DNA from: CAVRZJ01 sp964594125
GTDB lineage: Bacteria; Acidobacteriota; Thermoanaerobaculia; Thermoanaerobaculales; Thermoanaerobaculaceae
Length of the DNA stretch: 64,000 bases
Direction of reading: 5' to 3'
Assembly: GCA_964594125.1 (NCBI GenBank)
Contig: CAZQLL010000008.1
Location: 1-64,000 of the forward strand
Part shown: in pieces, positions 25,215 through 36,282 of the stretch
How the letters are laid out: each line of letters opens with the position of its first letter
Position numbering within the stretch: the stretch's first letter is position 1
Notes under the pieces: generated by a model
The model's database searches: none
Seen by the model: only the letters and a program-made list of their open reading frames with translations
What the model was told of the DNA's origin: nothing
Program-made: the position numbers and the translations under genes

Positions 25215-25691
25215 TCACGGGCCGAGCACGCCGAGCGCGCCCCACACCGCCTCGATTTCGCGCTGCGTCGGCAGCGAGATGTTGAGCTCCTTCGCGAGCC
25301 CGAGCTTGCCCTTCATCTGGCGCAGCTCGTCGAACGCCGCCATCATCGCGCCGTACGGCGCGTCCGCCTCGGGGCGGAGAATCACCGGCTTGCTGATCAC
25401 CGGAGAAGCGGCGCCCTGGTCGATCTTCGTCCGCAGGTACTCCGCGAATCGCTCGAGGGGGAGCGGCTTGCCGTCCACCACGAACGTTGCGTCGGCCTTC
25501 ACCTGGACGAGGACCGACTCCTCGGCCTTCACCTCGCTGCGGTTCGGGTCTTCCTTCGGCACCGCGAAGTCGAGCCCCTTGGTCGCCGAGAACGCCATCG
25601 TGACCATGAAATAGATGATGAGAAGGAACGTGACGTCGGCCATCGAACCCGTGAAGATCTCAGCAGCAACCCGCTTCTTCTCGACCTTCAT
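25215..25691 (-). CDS. exbD: ExbD-type channel subunit, left operon (second)
   Basis: 158 aa. A single transmembrane helix (GSMADVTFLLIIYFMVTM) carries the proton-path Asp in MADVTF. The periplasmic domain follows (VLVQVKADATFVVDGKPLPL, VILRPEADAPYGAMMAAFDE). About 20 residues longer than the second ExbD here, with an extra C-terminal stretch. It is the second ExbD after exbB (26799-26143) in the same operon. Confidence 0.88.
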   Translation of the reverse strand: MKVEKKRVAAEIFTGSMADVTFLLIIYFMVTMAFSATKGLDFAVPKEDPNRSEVKAEESVLVQVKADATFVVDGKPLPLERFAEYLRTKIDQGAASPVISKPVILRPEADAPYGAMMAAFDELRQMKGKLGLAKELNISLPTQREIEAVWGALGVLGP

Positions 25692-25700
25692 GCGAGCCCC

Positions 25701-26138
25701 TCACGTCTCCTCGTCGACGACCTTCTGGTCGGACAGCAGGTAGATCGTCTGCACGCGCGCCTGCTTGAGCGCGTCGATGATGCGGTCGATCGCCTGGTAG
25801 CGTGTCTTGGCGTCGGCCTTCACGACGAACGACTGCTGCGGGTTCCTTGCGATGACGTCGGCCGCGAAGCTGGACACCTCCTCGAAGCTCGGTACCGGCA
25901 CCGAGCTCTCCTTGCCCGCAGAGACCCGGATCACGCCTTCCTGATCGATCGAAACGTAGGCGGCCTCGCGCGGGACCTCCTCGCGCACCAGGGTGTGCGG
26001 CAGGACGACGCGCGCCTTGTCAACCTCGATGTTGTACGTGATGATAAAAAAGATGATGAGCAGGAAGACGATGTCAGCCATCGTCGCGGTCGGGATGTAG
26101 GGGTCGGGCCGGCGCCCGATGCGCCCGAGGCGCGCCAT
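25701..26138 (-). CDS. exbD: ExbD-type channel subunit, left operon (first)
   Basis: 145 aa. The transmembrane helix (TMADIVFLLIIFFIITYNI) has the conserved Asp. The periplasmic domain includes YVSIDQEGVIRVSAGKE and FVVKADAKTRYQAIDRIIDA. The ATG at 26138 is 4 nt past the exbB stop, with its ribosome site inside the exbB end; an ATG at 26162 overlapping exbB was not chosen. Two different ExbDs per operon suggest a hetero-oligomeric channel. Confidence 0.88.
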   Translation of the reverse strand: MARLGRIGRRPDPYIPTATMADIVFLLIIFFIITYNIEVDKARVVLPHTLVREEVPREAAYVSIDQEGVIRVSAGKESSVPVPSFEEVSSFAADVIARNPQQSFVVKADAKTRYQAIDRIIDALKQARVQTIYLLSDQKVVDEET

Positions 26139-26142
26139 CGCC

Positions 26143-26799
26143 CTATGCTCCCGCGCCGCCACCGTGGCCGTATCGTTCGCCGTCCATCTCCACGAACGTC
26201 TCCAGCAGCATGTTGGAGGCGGTCTCGATGTCGCGAAGGAAGGCGTTCACCTGGCTCATGAAGTAGTTGTAGCCGAGCTGCGCTGGGATGGCGATGGCCA
26301 GGCCCGCCGCGGTGGTGATCAACGCCTCGGAGATGCCGGCGGCGACCGCACCGGGGTTCGAGAGGCCGGCCTGGGCCAGGGTGGCGAACGACTTGATCAT
26401 GCCGGTGACGGTGCCGAGAAAACCGAGCATCGGCGAAAGGTTCGCCGACGTCGACAGCACCATCAGGCCGCGCTCCAGCCGGGCGCCCTCGAACACCGCC
26501 GCGCTCTCGATGTTCTTCTCGATCTCCTCGCGCGGGTGACCGTAGCGCAGCAGCGCCGCCTTGACCACCGAGCCCACCGGACCGGGGTTCGTCTCGCAGA
26601 TCTTGATCGCCTCGCGCACGTCGCGGGTGACCAGCAGCGCCTTGCGAATCTTCGAGAGGAACTCGTTGACGTTGATCTTCGCCCGGCGCAGCGCCAACGC
26701 GCGCTCGACGATGATGGTCACGGTCACGATCGAGAAGATGAGGAGCGGCCACATCACCGGACCGCCCTGCTGGAAGTAGGTTACGAGGTCTCCGAACAC
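26143..26799 (-). CDS. exbB: ExbB/TolQ-type proton channel, left operon
   Basis: 218 aa with three hydrophobic helices: VMWPLLIFSIVTVTIIVERAL, LSPMLGFLGTVTGMIKSFA and ALITTAAGLAIAIPAQLGYN. The conserved GTVxGM and TTAxGLxxAIPA signatures are intact. A GTG start follows GGAGGAG. It is the first gene of the left operon exbB-exbD-exbD-tonB-DUF4388-TPR, transcribed from 26889-26918. Confidence 0.92.
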   Translation of the reverse strand: MFGDLVTYFQQGGPVMWPLLIFSIVTVTIIVERALALRRAKINVNEFLSKIRKALLVTRDVREAIKICETNPGPVGSVVKAALLRYGHPREEIEKNIESAAVFEGARLERGLMVLSTSANLSPMLGFLGTVTGMIKSFATLAQAGLSNPGAVAAGISEALITTAAGLAIAIPAQLGYNYFMSQVNAFLRDIETASNMLLETFVEMDGERYGHGGGAGA

Positions 26800-27138
26800 T
26801 GGGCGCTCCTCCGTTTCCCTTCGACGCTCGCCGGCTTGGTCGTTACGTTGCCTGCCATCAGCTACTTAGGAAGTCAGCCCGACGCAGCATGCTATCACGC
26901 ATGGGCTCGGCGGGTCAAGGTTGCGCGAGGTGGCGGCACGCAGGGGTGAAACGCTGCGTCGGCGGCTTGCGCCGGCCACGACCGTGTGTTAGTGTCCGCC
27001 CTTGTGAGTGGAAGCCGGGATCCGCAAGCACCGGAGGCGCCACTGCTCCCGCCGGAACGGAGCGCCTCGCAGCCGCTCGTCTCAGGTGCCCGCGGGTTCG
27101 GTCGACGGAGCGTATGATCTCCCGGAGGGATTAAGAGA
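26800..27138. other. 339-nt divergent control region of the two TonB operons
   Basis: No gene is seen here. It holds the left-operon promoter (26889-26918), an ~80-nt leader for exbB, and on the right a candidate -10 TATGAT (27113-27118) before the TPR lipoprotein ATG at 27139, with GGAGGG between. A further TGT-TAGTGT lies near 26985-26995. Part of it is less GC-rich than the genes. Confidence 0.5.
26889..26918 (-). promoter_or_regulatory. promoter of the left TonB operon
   Basis: On the minus strand: TTGACC (26918 to 26913), 18 bp, TAGCAT (26894 to 26889) with an extended TGA upstream. The predicted start is near 26882. Confidence 0.55.
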
Positions 27139-27969
27139 ATGCGAAAGTCCCACCTCGCAGCCTGTCTCTGTGTCGTCGTAGCGGCCCTGCCCCTATCCGG
27201 ATGCAACAAGATCAAGGCGCGCTCCGAGATGAAGAAGGGCAACCGCTACTACAAGGACGAGGCGTACAAGGACGCGCTTGCGCAGTTCCAGAAGAGCCTC
27301 CAGCTCGATCCGAAGCTCGTCGAGTCGTGGCGCTCCGTCGGGCTCACGGCGATGGCGCTCTACCGGCCCGGCAACGAGAACCCGGAGAACATCAAGTACG
27401 CCACCACCGCGATCGAGGCGTTCCAGAACTACCTGAAGGCGTTCCCCGACGACTCCAAGGTCGAGGACTACCTGGTGACCACCTGGATCAACCTCGGCAA
27501 GTTCGACGAGGCGATCAAGTACCTCAAGGCGCAGCGCACGGCGCATCCGGAGAACGCCAAGCTCACGTCCGCGATCGTCAACGTGATGATCAAGGGCGGG
27601 CGCTATCGCGAGGCGCTCGAGTTCGCGAACTCGTATGCCCGCAATGACGCGCCCATCTACTATCTCATCGCGACCAATTCCTGGTCGAAGTCGTACAACG
27701 ACCCCACGACGCCGTACGAGGAGCGAGTCCAGGTCGTCGACCTCGGCCTGCAGGCGGTGCAGCGCGCCGTCGAGGTCAAGCCCGACTACATGGAAGCGAT
27801 GGTGTATTACAACCTCCTCTACCGCGAGAAGGCGAAGCTGGACCTCGACCCCAAGAAGAAGGAGTACTGGACCGCCCAGGCCGACGAGTGGCGCAACAAG
27901 GCGATGGCGCTGCGCGAGCGCAGCAAGGCCGCCTCGTCCTCCCCGTCGCCGACCAAGGCCGCCCAGTAA
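27139..27969 (+). CDS. TPR lipoprotein, right TonB operon
   Basis: 276 aa. Lipobox LPLSGC. Several TPR-like helix pairs follow (KKGNRYYKDEAYKDALAQFQ, EAFQNYLKAFPDDSKVEDYL, DEAIKYLKAQRTAHPENAKL). Leads the right operon TPR-tonB-exbB-exbD-exbD; the left operon also ends in a TPR protein. It may scaffold a TonB-linked envelope complex. The ATG follows GGAGGG. Confidence 0.85.
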   Translation: MRKSHLAACLCVVVAALPLSGCNKIKARSEMKKGNRYYKDEAYKDALAQFQKSLQLDPKLVESWRSVGLTAMALYRPGNENPENIKYATTAIEAFQNYLKAFPDDSKVEDYLVTTWINLGKFDEAIKYLKAQRTAHPENAKLTSAIVNVMIKGGRYREALEFANSYARNDAPIYYLIATNSWSKSYNDPTTPYEERVQVVDLGLQAVQRAVEVKPDYMEAMVYYNLLYREKAKLDLDPKKKEYWTAQADEWRNKAMALRERSKAASSSPSPTKAAQ

Positions 27970-27981
27970 GCGGGAGAGCTC

Positions 27982-28704
27982 ATGTTCGAAGACGCCCTTA
28001 TCGAGTCGCAGAGCAAGGCGCAGGCGAAGAACAAGCTGCTTCTCTTCCCGATGGCGGTGCTGGTCCACGCCATTGCGCTCGCGGTCGTGATTGTCGCCCA
28101 GCTCTGGGCGATCGAGGAGCTGCCGGAGCCGCCGATCCAGGTGAGCTTCTGGTCGGCGCCGCCGCCGCCGCCGCCGCCGCCACCGCCGCCGCCAAAGGCG
28201 GCCGCCGCGCCGAAGCCGGTGGTGACGGCGCCAAGCACCGCCGTTGTCCAGCCCAAGGAGATCCCGCAGGAGATTCCCAAGGCGAGCTCCTCGGGCTCTG
28301 GTGGTGTCGAGGGCGGCGTCGAGGGCGGCATCGAGGGCGGCGAGATGGGCGGCGTGGTCGGCGGCGTCCCCGGCGGCGTGCCCGGCCCGACTCCGATCCC
28401 GGTCGTCGAGGAGGCGCCGATCCGTGTCGGCGGCGACGTCCTGCCGCCCACGAAGGTGCGCGAGATCCAGCCGATCTACCCGGAGATCGCCCGGAAGGCC
28501 CGCATCCAGGGACCGGTGATTCTCGAGGCGGTCATCGACAAGGAAGGCAACGTCACTGCGGTCCGGGCGCTGCGTGGACTGCCGATGGGATGCACCGAGG
28601 CGGCCATCGACGCGCTGCAGCGGACGAAGTTCAAGCCGGCGACGATGAACGGCAGGCCGGTCTCGGTGTACTACGTGCTCACGGTCGTCTTCAAACTCGA
28701 CTAA
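27982..28704 (+). CDS. tonB: TonB-family energy transducer, right operon
   Basis: 240 aa. Transmembrane helix about 19-41. A run of 12 prolines (60-71) is followed by a Gly/Glu-rich stretch (104-135: repeats of GGVEGG type) as an extended periplasmic spacer. The TonB C-terminal domain (about 155-240) has YPEIARKARIQGPVILEAVI and CTEAAIDALQRTKFKP. It is followed after 34 nt by exbB. It differs from the left-operon TonB in spacer type and in lacking the long cytoplasmic head. Confidence 0.9.
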   Translation: MFEDALIESQSKAQAKNKLLLFPMAVLVHAIALAVVIVAQLWAIEELPEPPIQVSFWSAPPPPPPPPPPPPKAAAAPKPVVTAPSTAVVQPKEIPQEIPKASSSGSGGVEGGVEGGIEGGEMGGVVGGVPGGVPGPTPIPVVEEAPIRVGGDVLPPTKVREIQPIYPEIARKARIQGPVILEAVIDKEGNVTAVRALRGLPMGCTEAAIDALQRTKFKPATMNGRPVSVYYVLTVVFKLD

Positions 28705-28738
28705 GTCTCGAGACTAACGATCTCGAAAGGAGAGAGCA

Positions 28739-29434
28739 ATGGATTTTGGACCCGTAGGACTGTGGAACTCGATGGGCTTCATCGCCAAGTCGGTGGCGCT
28801 CATCCTCCTCGCGCTTTCGATCTACTCCCTCACGGTGTCGGTCGAACGGTTCCTGGTGTTCAAGTGGGCGAAGCAGCAGTCGCTCGAGTTCGCCCGTCTG
28901 GTGACCCAGTTCCTCAAGCAGAACAGGCCACAGGACGCGATCGCAGCGGCGCGCAAGTACAAGCACAGCCACCTCGCGAAGGTCGTCTCCGCTGGCCTGC
29001 TGGAGTTCCAGAACCAGAGCGACTCCAGCCCGCTGCCCGGTGAGGACATCATCGAGGCGGCGCGGCGCGCGATCGAGCGCACCTCGCTCATCACCACCGC
29101 CGACTTCAAGCGCGGCACCGGCGGCCTCGCCACGATCGGCGCCACCGCGCCGTTCATCGGCCTGTTCGGGACCGTCGTCGGCATCATCAACGCGTTCCGC
29201 GGCATGGCGCTCACCGGCTCGGGCGGCATCGGCGCGGTGTCGGCGGGTATCGCCGAGGCGCTCGTGACGACCGCGCTCGGCCTGTTCGTCGCCATCCCGG
29301 CCGTGTGGCTTTACAACTTCTTCATGCAGAAGGTGGAGCGCTTCCAGGTCGAGATGTCCAACTCGGCGTCGGAGTTGCTCGACTTCTTCATCAAGCAGGC
29401 CGGCGGCACGCACGCGGTCGGCACCAACCGGTGA
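28739..29434 (+). CDS. exbB: ExbB/TolQ-type proton channel, right operon
   Basis: 231 aa. Three transmembrane helices (about 10-33, GLATIGATAPFIGLFGTVVG, EALVTTALGLFVAIPAVWLYN) with intact GTVxGI and TTAxGLFVAIPA signatures. A strong ribosome site GAAAGGAGAG precedes the ATG. The palindrome GTCTCGAGAC sits in the 34-nt gap after tonB. Paralogue of the left ExbB. Confidence 0.92.
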   Translation: MDFGPVGLWNSMGFIAKSVALILLALSIYSLTVSVERFLVFKWAKQQSLEFARLVTQFLKQNRPQDAIAAARKYKHSHLAKVVSAGLLEFQNQSDSSPLPGEDIIEAARRAIERTSLITTADFKRGTGGLATIGATAPFIGLFGTVVGIINAFRGMALTGSGGIGAVSAGIAEALVTTALGLFVAIPAVWLYNFFMQKVERFQVEMSNSASELLDFFIKQAGGTHAVGTNR

Positions 29435-29474
29435 GCGACACCAGATGGCGTACCGCGCCTTCTAGGAGGCGGCT

Positions 29475-29900
29475 ATGAAGAGACACTACAAGGCCCCCGA
29501 GGTCAAGCCCGCCGCCGTGAACTCGGACATCAACGTCACGCCGCTGGTCGACGTGTGTCTGGTGCTGCTCATCATCTTCATGGTCATCACGCCGCTGCTG
29601 CAGAAGGGCGTCGACGTGGCGCTGCCGACGACCGTGGCGCCCGACAAGATCCCCGAGGGCGAGAAGCAGCTCACGGTCGCGATCAAGATGGACGGCAGCA
29701 TCTTCATCGGGCCGGACTGGATCCCGAAGAACCAGGTCCAGACGAAGTTGAAGACGATCAAGACCGAGTCGCCGCAGAAGGAGATCGTTGTCAAGGGCGA
29801 CAAGCGTCTGAAGTACAAGGACGTGCGCGAGGTGATGCGGATGCTCAACGACGCCGGCTTCACCAACGTCGGCCTCATCACCATGAAGAAGGAATCCTGA
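29475..29900 (+). CDS. exbD: ExbD-type channel subunit, right operon (first)
   Basis: 141 aa. The helix NVTPLVDVCLVLLIIFMVIT carries the conserved Asp in PLVDVCL. The periplasmic domain (LTVAIKMDGSIFIGPDWIPK; VVKGDKRLKYKDVREVMRML) is of standard type. Lys-rich compared with neighbours. GGAGGCGGCT precedes the ATG. Followed 32 nt later by a second ExbD. Confidence 0.92.
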   Translation: MKRHYKAPEVKPAAVNSDINVTPLVDVCLVLLIIFMVITPLLQKGVDVALPTTVAPDKIPEGEKQLTVAIKMDGSIFIGPDWIPKNQVQTKLKTIKTESPQKEIVVKGDKRLKYKDVREVMRMLNDAGFTNVGLITMKKES

Positions 29901-29932
29901 GTCGCTAGCATGGACGTGCAGGGAGGCGAATC

Positions 29933-30349
29933 ATGTCAATGACCGTTGGCCCGAGCGGGACCTTGAAGTCGGACATCAACATCACGCCGCTCGTCGACGT
30001 GGTGCTGGTGCTGCTCATCATCTTCATGGTGATCACCCCGCTGGTGCAGGTGGGCTACGACACCAAGGTCCCGCCGAAGACGGAGAGCACCGCCGCCCCG
30101 CCGCCGGCGACCGACCAGATCATCATCCGCATGGAGTCGGACGGCCGCATCTTCATCAATAAGGAGGAGGTCGCCGAGCGCGACTTCCCCAACCGCCTGC
30201 GCGACGTGCTGAGGAACCGCGAGTCGAAAGTCACCTTCTTCGCGGCCGCCGGTGACCTGCCATACGACAAGGTGATGCACTTCATGGACGTGTGCCGCAA
30301 CTCCGGCGCCCAGAACATCGGCATCGTGCTCGACGAGCTCTCTTCCTGA
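29933..30349 (+). CDS. exbD: ExbD-type channel subunit, right operon (second)
   Basis: 138 aa. The helix NITPLVDVVLVLLIIFMVIT has the conserved Asp, followed by IIIRMESDGRIFINKEEVAE and VTFFAAAGDLPYDKVMHFMD. Both right-operon ExbDs share the DIN[VI]TPLVDV start, unlike the left pair (MADxxFLL). The two operons therefore probably arose from distinct lineages rather than a recent duplication. A strong terminator follows after 18 nt. Confidence 0.92.
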   Translation: MSMTVGPSGTLKSDINITPLVDVVLVLLIIFMVITPLVQVGYDTKVPPKTESTAAPPPATDQIIIRMESDGRIFINKEEVAERDFPNRLRDVLRNRESKVTFFAAAGDLPYDKVMHFMDVCRNSGAQNIGIVLDELSS

Positions 30350-30367
30350 GCCAAGCCTACGGGTCGT

Positions 30368-30404
30368 GAAGGAGCCGGGCGACGCGCCCGGCTCCTTCGT
30401 TCTT
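30368..30404 (+). terminator. rho-independent-type terminator of the right TonB operon
   Basis: A 14-bp perfect stem, GAAGGAGCCGGGCG (30368-30381) and CGCCCGGCTCCTTC (30385-30398), with loop ACG, followed by GTTCTT. The U-tract is weak but the stem is very stable. Confidence 0.8.
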
Positions 30405-30457
30405 CCGGCCAGCCGTTCCCGCCGGTCGCGGCGCGGCCCCCTGCGCCGCCGCGGCGG

Positions 30458-30486
30458 TTGTGCGATCCGGCACAATGTGTTAGAAC
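30458..30486 (+). promoter_or_regulatory. promoter with overlapping operator-like palindrome
   Basis: TTGTGC (30458-30463), 17 bp, TAGAAC (30481-30486) with extended TGT. TTGTGC also forms the left half of TTGTGCGATCCGGCACAA (30458-30475), whose 6-bp arms are perfect. A regulator bound there would cover the -35. Confidence 0.45.
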
Positions 30487-30520
30487 TGTCGTGGCCGCTG
30501 CCCGCGGCCCGGAGGTCGTC

Positions 30521-31621
30521 ATGCGTCGGTTCGCTCTCCTCGCCGCCATCGCCCTCGCGGTTCTCGGTGCCGGCTGCTCGAGCAAGATCATCGTCGGCGT
30601 CGTACTCCCGGAGACCGGCGACGCATCCGCCTACGGAACCTCGGTCAAGTCCGGAGCGAAGCTGGCCTTCGACCAGGCCACGGCGGCGCACACGCTGCCT
30701 GCGGGCATGGAGATCGTCTACCAGGACACGGGCTCCAACCCGTCGAAGGGTGCGGATCTCGCGGAGGCCCTCTACAAGCGAGGAGCCCTGATCATCATCG
30801 GCGGCGCCACCTCCCCCGAGGCGAAGGTGATGACGCGTGTGGCCACCAAGTACGGCCGCATGCTCCTCTCGCCTTCCGCCTCGGCCCCCGACCTGACGAG
30901 CAAGGGCGGCTGGTTCTTCCGGGTCTACCCGTCCGACGAGGGCGAGGGCGTCAAGGCCGCGCAGTTCCTCGTCCAGGACAAGAAGGTCAAGAGCGTCCTC
31001 GTGGTCAAGGAGGACATCCCGTACACCCAGGGGCTGCTCCCGGTGTTCACGCAGGAGCTGACCAGGCAGGGCGCCAGGATCGTCGGCACCGTGTCGGTCA
31101 GCGACCCCAACTGGGAGCGGGTGATCGTCGCCTCGCTCGCCAGCCTCAAACCCGAGGCGCTGTACATCTGCGGCTACGGCGAGGCGATCCTGGCGGCGAT
31201 GGTCGAGGTGCGCAACGCCAACTACTCCGGCCTGGTCTGCACCACCTCGGCGATCTCGACGGTCGACCTCGTCTGGCGCGGCGGCAAGCTCGTGGAAGGT
31301 CTCTTCTTCCCCATGGTGATGGTCGACATGACCTCGACCAGGGAGCCGGTCGCGGGGTTCGTGAAGAAATACCGCGAGGCGTACAACCTCCAGGCCGACA
31401 TCTACGCCGCGCACGGTTACGACGCCGCGCTCGCGACGCTGCACGCGTTCGCCGCCCCGGCGCCGAAGTCGGCTGCCGAGCTGCGCTCGCGTTTCCTTGC
31501 CATGGGCTCGGTGATCGGCGTGACGGGCCCCATGAACTTCGACGACGCCGGCAACATCACGGAACCGACCCACATCCACTGGATCCGCGACGGGAAGGTG
31601 GAGCCGTACCAGGGGCAGTGA
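30521..31621 (+). CDS. branched-chain amino acid-type ABC substrate-binding lipoprotein
   Basis: 366 aa. Lipobox VLGAGC, then a type I periplasmic-binding fold of the LivJ/LivK family: IIVGVVLPETGDASAYGTSV, FDQATAAHTLPAGMEIVYQD, VIGVTGPMNFDDAGN. No permease or ATPase genes are adjacent, so it is either an orphan binding protein for a distant transporter or a sensor. ATG 30521 follows GGAGG. Separated from the TonB operon by a strong terminator. Confidence 0.85.
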   Translation: MRRFALLAAIALAVLGAGCSSKIIVGVVLPETGDASAYGTSVKSGAKLAFDQATAAHTLPAGMEIVYQDTGSNPSKGADLAEALYKRGALIIIGGATSPEAKVMTRVATKYGRMLLSPSASAPDLTSKGGWFFRVYPSDEGEGVKAAQFLVQDKKVKSVLVVKEDIPYTQGLLPVFTQELTRQGARIVGTVSVSDPNWERVIVASLASLKPEALYICGYGEAILAAMVEVRNANYSGLVCTTSAISTVDLVWRGGKLVEGLFFPMVMVDMTSTREPVAGFVKKYREAYNLQADIYAAHGYDAALATLHAFAAPAPKSAAELRSRFLAMGSVIGVTGPMNFDDAGNITEPTHIHWIRDGKVEPYQGQ

Positions 31622-31758
31622 GGGGCGGCTGGCGGCAGGCAGCGAACCCTGGAGATGGCAACGGGCGCCGGCCGCGCAGCAGCGCGGCCCGTAGGGTTGC
31701 GGCGCGACGGGAGGATCGGCGGCGAGGTCGTCGTGCGGCGGAGCCGGAGCGAGGGGTG

Positions 31759-32262
31759 CTACCGCCCGCTGCCTGTCACCCGCTGCCCGCCGACAGCCGC
31801 CTGCGGGAGCAGCGCGAGGTGGCAGAGTGCGAGCGCGAGGGCGTCGGCGGCGTCTTCCGGCGGCGCCTCGGGAAGCTGCAGGCGGCGCTGGACGATGTAC
31901 GCCACCTGTCGCTTCTCGGCGCGGCCGTAGCCCACGATCGCGGCCTTGACCCGCGCCGGCTCGTACTCGACGACCTCTCCGCCCCAGCGCCCGAGCACGG
32001 CGAGCAGCGCTCCCCGCGTCTCCGCGAGCATCAGGCCCGCCCTGAGGTGGAGCGCGGAGAACGGCGTCTCGACGACGACGACCTGCGGCCGCTGAGCGGA
32101 CAGCAGATCCGTCAGGTGCTCGGAGAGGTAGGCGAGCGCCCGCGGCCGCCCGGCGGTGCGCGGCGGCCGCAGGCAGCCGAAGCCGGCGACCGCCGCGACG
32201 CGGCGATCGCCGACGATCATCCCCCACCCGGTGACGCGGCTGCCGGGGTCGAGGCCGAGCAC
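31759..32262 (-). CDS. ruvC: Holliday junction endonuclease RuvC
   Basis: 167 aa. Active-site acids lie in GLDPGSRVTGWG, VVVETPFS (Glu) and EDAADALALALCH (Asp). Resolves Holliday junctions during recombination. The GTG start is 10 nt after the yebC stop, and the yebC-ruvC order is common. ruvA and ruvB are not within the window. The 137 nt to the convergent solute-binding gene contain nothing clear. Confidence 0.92.
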   Translation of the reverse strand: MLGLDPGSRVTGWGMIVGDRRVAAVAGFGCLRPPRTAGRPRALAYLSEHLTDLLSAQRPQVVVVETPFSALHLRAGLMLAETRGALLAVLGRWGGEVVEYEPARVKAAIVGYGRAEKRQVAYIVQRRLQLPEAPPEDAADALALALCHLALLPQAAVGGQRVTGSGR

Positions 32263-32272
32263 CCGAGCGGCG

Positions 32273-33019
32273 TCACTCGGCGCGGAGGATGCGCTCGTCG
32301 ATATCGAAGTTGGCCCACACGTTCTGGACGTCGTCGTGGTCCTCGAAGGCGTCCATCAGGCGGACCATCTGCTCCGCCCGCTTGTCCTCGAGGCGGACCT
32401 GCGTCGCCGGCACCATCTCGATCTTGGCCTGCTCGACCGTGAGGCCCTTCTGCTCGAGCGCGGTCTTGACGCGGTTGAGGTCCTCGGGCGCGGTGTAGAC
32501 CTCGTAGAGCTCCGGGTCGTCGGCGAAGAAGTCCTCGGCCCCGGCCTCGAGCGCGGCCTCCATCACCTTGTCCTCGTCGCCCGCCGACTTGGGGATGATC
32601 AGGTACCCCTGCTTCTTGAAGAGGAACCCCACGCACCCCGACTCGCCGAGGTTGCCGCCGTGCTTGGAGAACAGGTGGCGGATCTCGGCGGTCGTGCGGT
32701 TGCGGTTGTCGGTGAGCACCTGCAGCATCACCGCCACTCCGCCCGGCCCGTACCCTTCGTACACGACCTCCTCGTACGAAACGCCGGGCAGCTCGCCGGT
32801 GCCGCGTTGGATCGCCTTCGTGAGCGTGTCGCTCGGCATGTTCGCGGCCTTCGCGGCGAGCACCGCGGTGCGCAGCCGCGGGTTGCCGTTGGGGTCGCCT
32901 CCACCCTCGCGCGCGGCGGTGGTGAGCTCGCGGATGATCTTCGTGAAGAGCTTGCCGCGCTTGGCGTCGGCCTTGCCCTTCTTGTGCTTGATCGTGCTCC
33001 ACTTGTTGTGGCCGGACAT
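32273..33019 (-). CDS. yebC: YebC/TACO1-family translation or transcription factor
   Basis: 248 aa. Begins MSGHNKWSTIKHKKGKADAK, with NMPSDTLTKAIQRGTGE, YEGYGPGGVAV and the C-terminal LMDAFEDHDDVQNVWANFDI, all typical. Family members help ribosomes pass proline stretches or act as regulators. That could suit this window, which encodes many Pro-rich TonB and kinase linkers. The ATG follows GGGAGGGT. Confidence 0.94.
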   Translation of the reverse strand: MSGHNKWSTIKHKKGKADAKRGKLFTKIIRELTTAAREGGGDPNGNPRLRTAVLAAKAANMPSDTLTKAIQRGTGELPGVSYEEVVYEGYGPGGVAVMLQVLTDNRNRTTAEIRHLFSKHGGNLGESGCVGFLFKKQGYLIIPKSAGDEDKVMEAALEAGAEDFFADDPELYEVYTAPEDLNRVKTALEQKGLTVEQAKIEMVPATQVRLEDKRAEQMVRLMDAFEDHDDVQNVWANFDIDERILRAE

Positions 33020-33062
33020 GCACACCCTCCCGGGTACTTCTTCCACACTGCTGCAAGTCGAT

Positions 33063-33068
33063 ATTCTA
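33063..33068 (-). promoter_or_regulatory. -10 element of yebC-ruvC
   Basis: TAGAAT on the minus strand, preceded by TG. The predicted start near 33056 gives a ~37-nt leader with GGGAGGGT before the ATG. Confidence 0.4.
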
Positions 33069-33106
33069 CACCGCATTGAACGCGGCAGAAGCGCGCGATT
33101 CGCCTA

Positions 33107-33135
33107 TTGACTTGCGACAGGGGTCACCACACAAT
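33107..33135 (+). promoter_or_regulatory. promoter of the receiver-kinase-TonB fusion gene
   Basis: TTGACT (33107-33112), 17 bp, CACAAT (33130-33135). The predicted start near 33142 gives a 27-nt leader with GGAGG just before the ATG at 33169. Confidence 0.55.
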
Positions 33136-33168
33136 ACCCGCGAGCTTCGCTCGGGAAGCGCGGAGGCC

Positions 33169-36030
<2,862 letters not shown>

Positions 36031-36047
36031 AGCGAGGAGGAGGCCTC

Positions 36048-36272
36048 ATGGCAGTCCTGACCGACCAACAGAGGAAGTTCTACGAGGAAACCCGCAAGGT
36101 CACGAAAGCAGAGATCGCCGATCTTGAGAACCAGATCCAGGAGGAGCTGCAGCGCGTCAAGCAGCGCATCGCCGAGCTGCAGGCCGCGCAGAAGGCCGCC
36201 CGCCAGATGTACGACGCCGCGTGCCAGCGCCTCGGCATCCCGAACGACATGGAAGAGCAGGGCTCCGAGTAG
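36048..36272 (+). CDS. small coiled-coil protein, 74 aa
   Basis: ATG 36048 follows GAGGAGG, 17 nt after the kinase-TonB stop, so it is probably co-transcribed. Almost the whole chain is a charged heptad helix (ADLENQIQEELQRVKQRIAE) ending LGIPNDMEEQGSE. It has no membrane or signal segment. I recall similar short proteins in Acidobacteriota but no function. It might bind the kinase cytoplasmic region. Confidence 0.6.
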   Translation: MAVLTDQQRKFYEETRKVTKAEIADLENQIQEELQRVKQRIAELQAAQKAARQMYDAACQRLGIPNDMEEQGSE

Positions 36273-36282
36273 GAGCTCACCG

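Noticed and set aside
28152..28195. GCC/CCG microsatellite as a phase-variable tract
   Set aside because: It encodes the 12-proline spacer normal for TonB. Triplet changes would not shift the frame.
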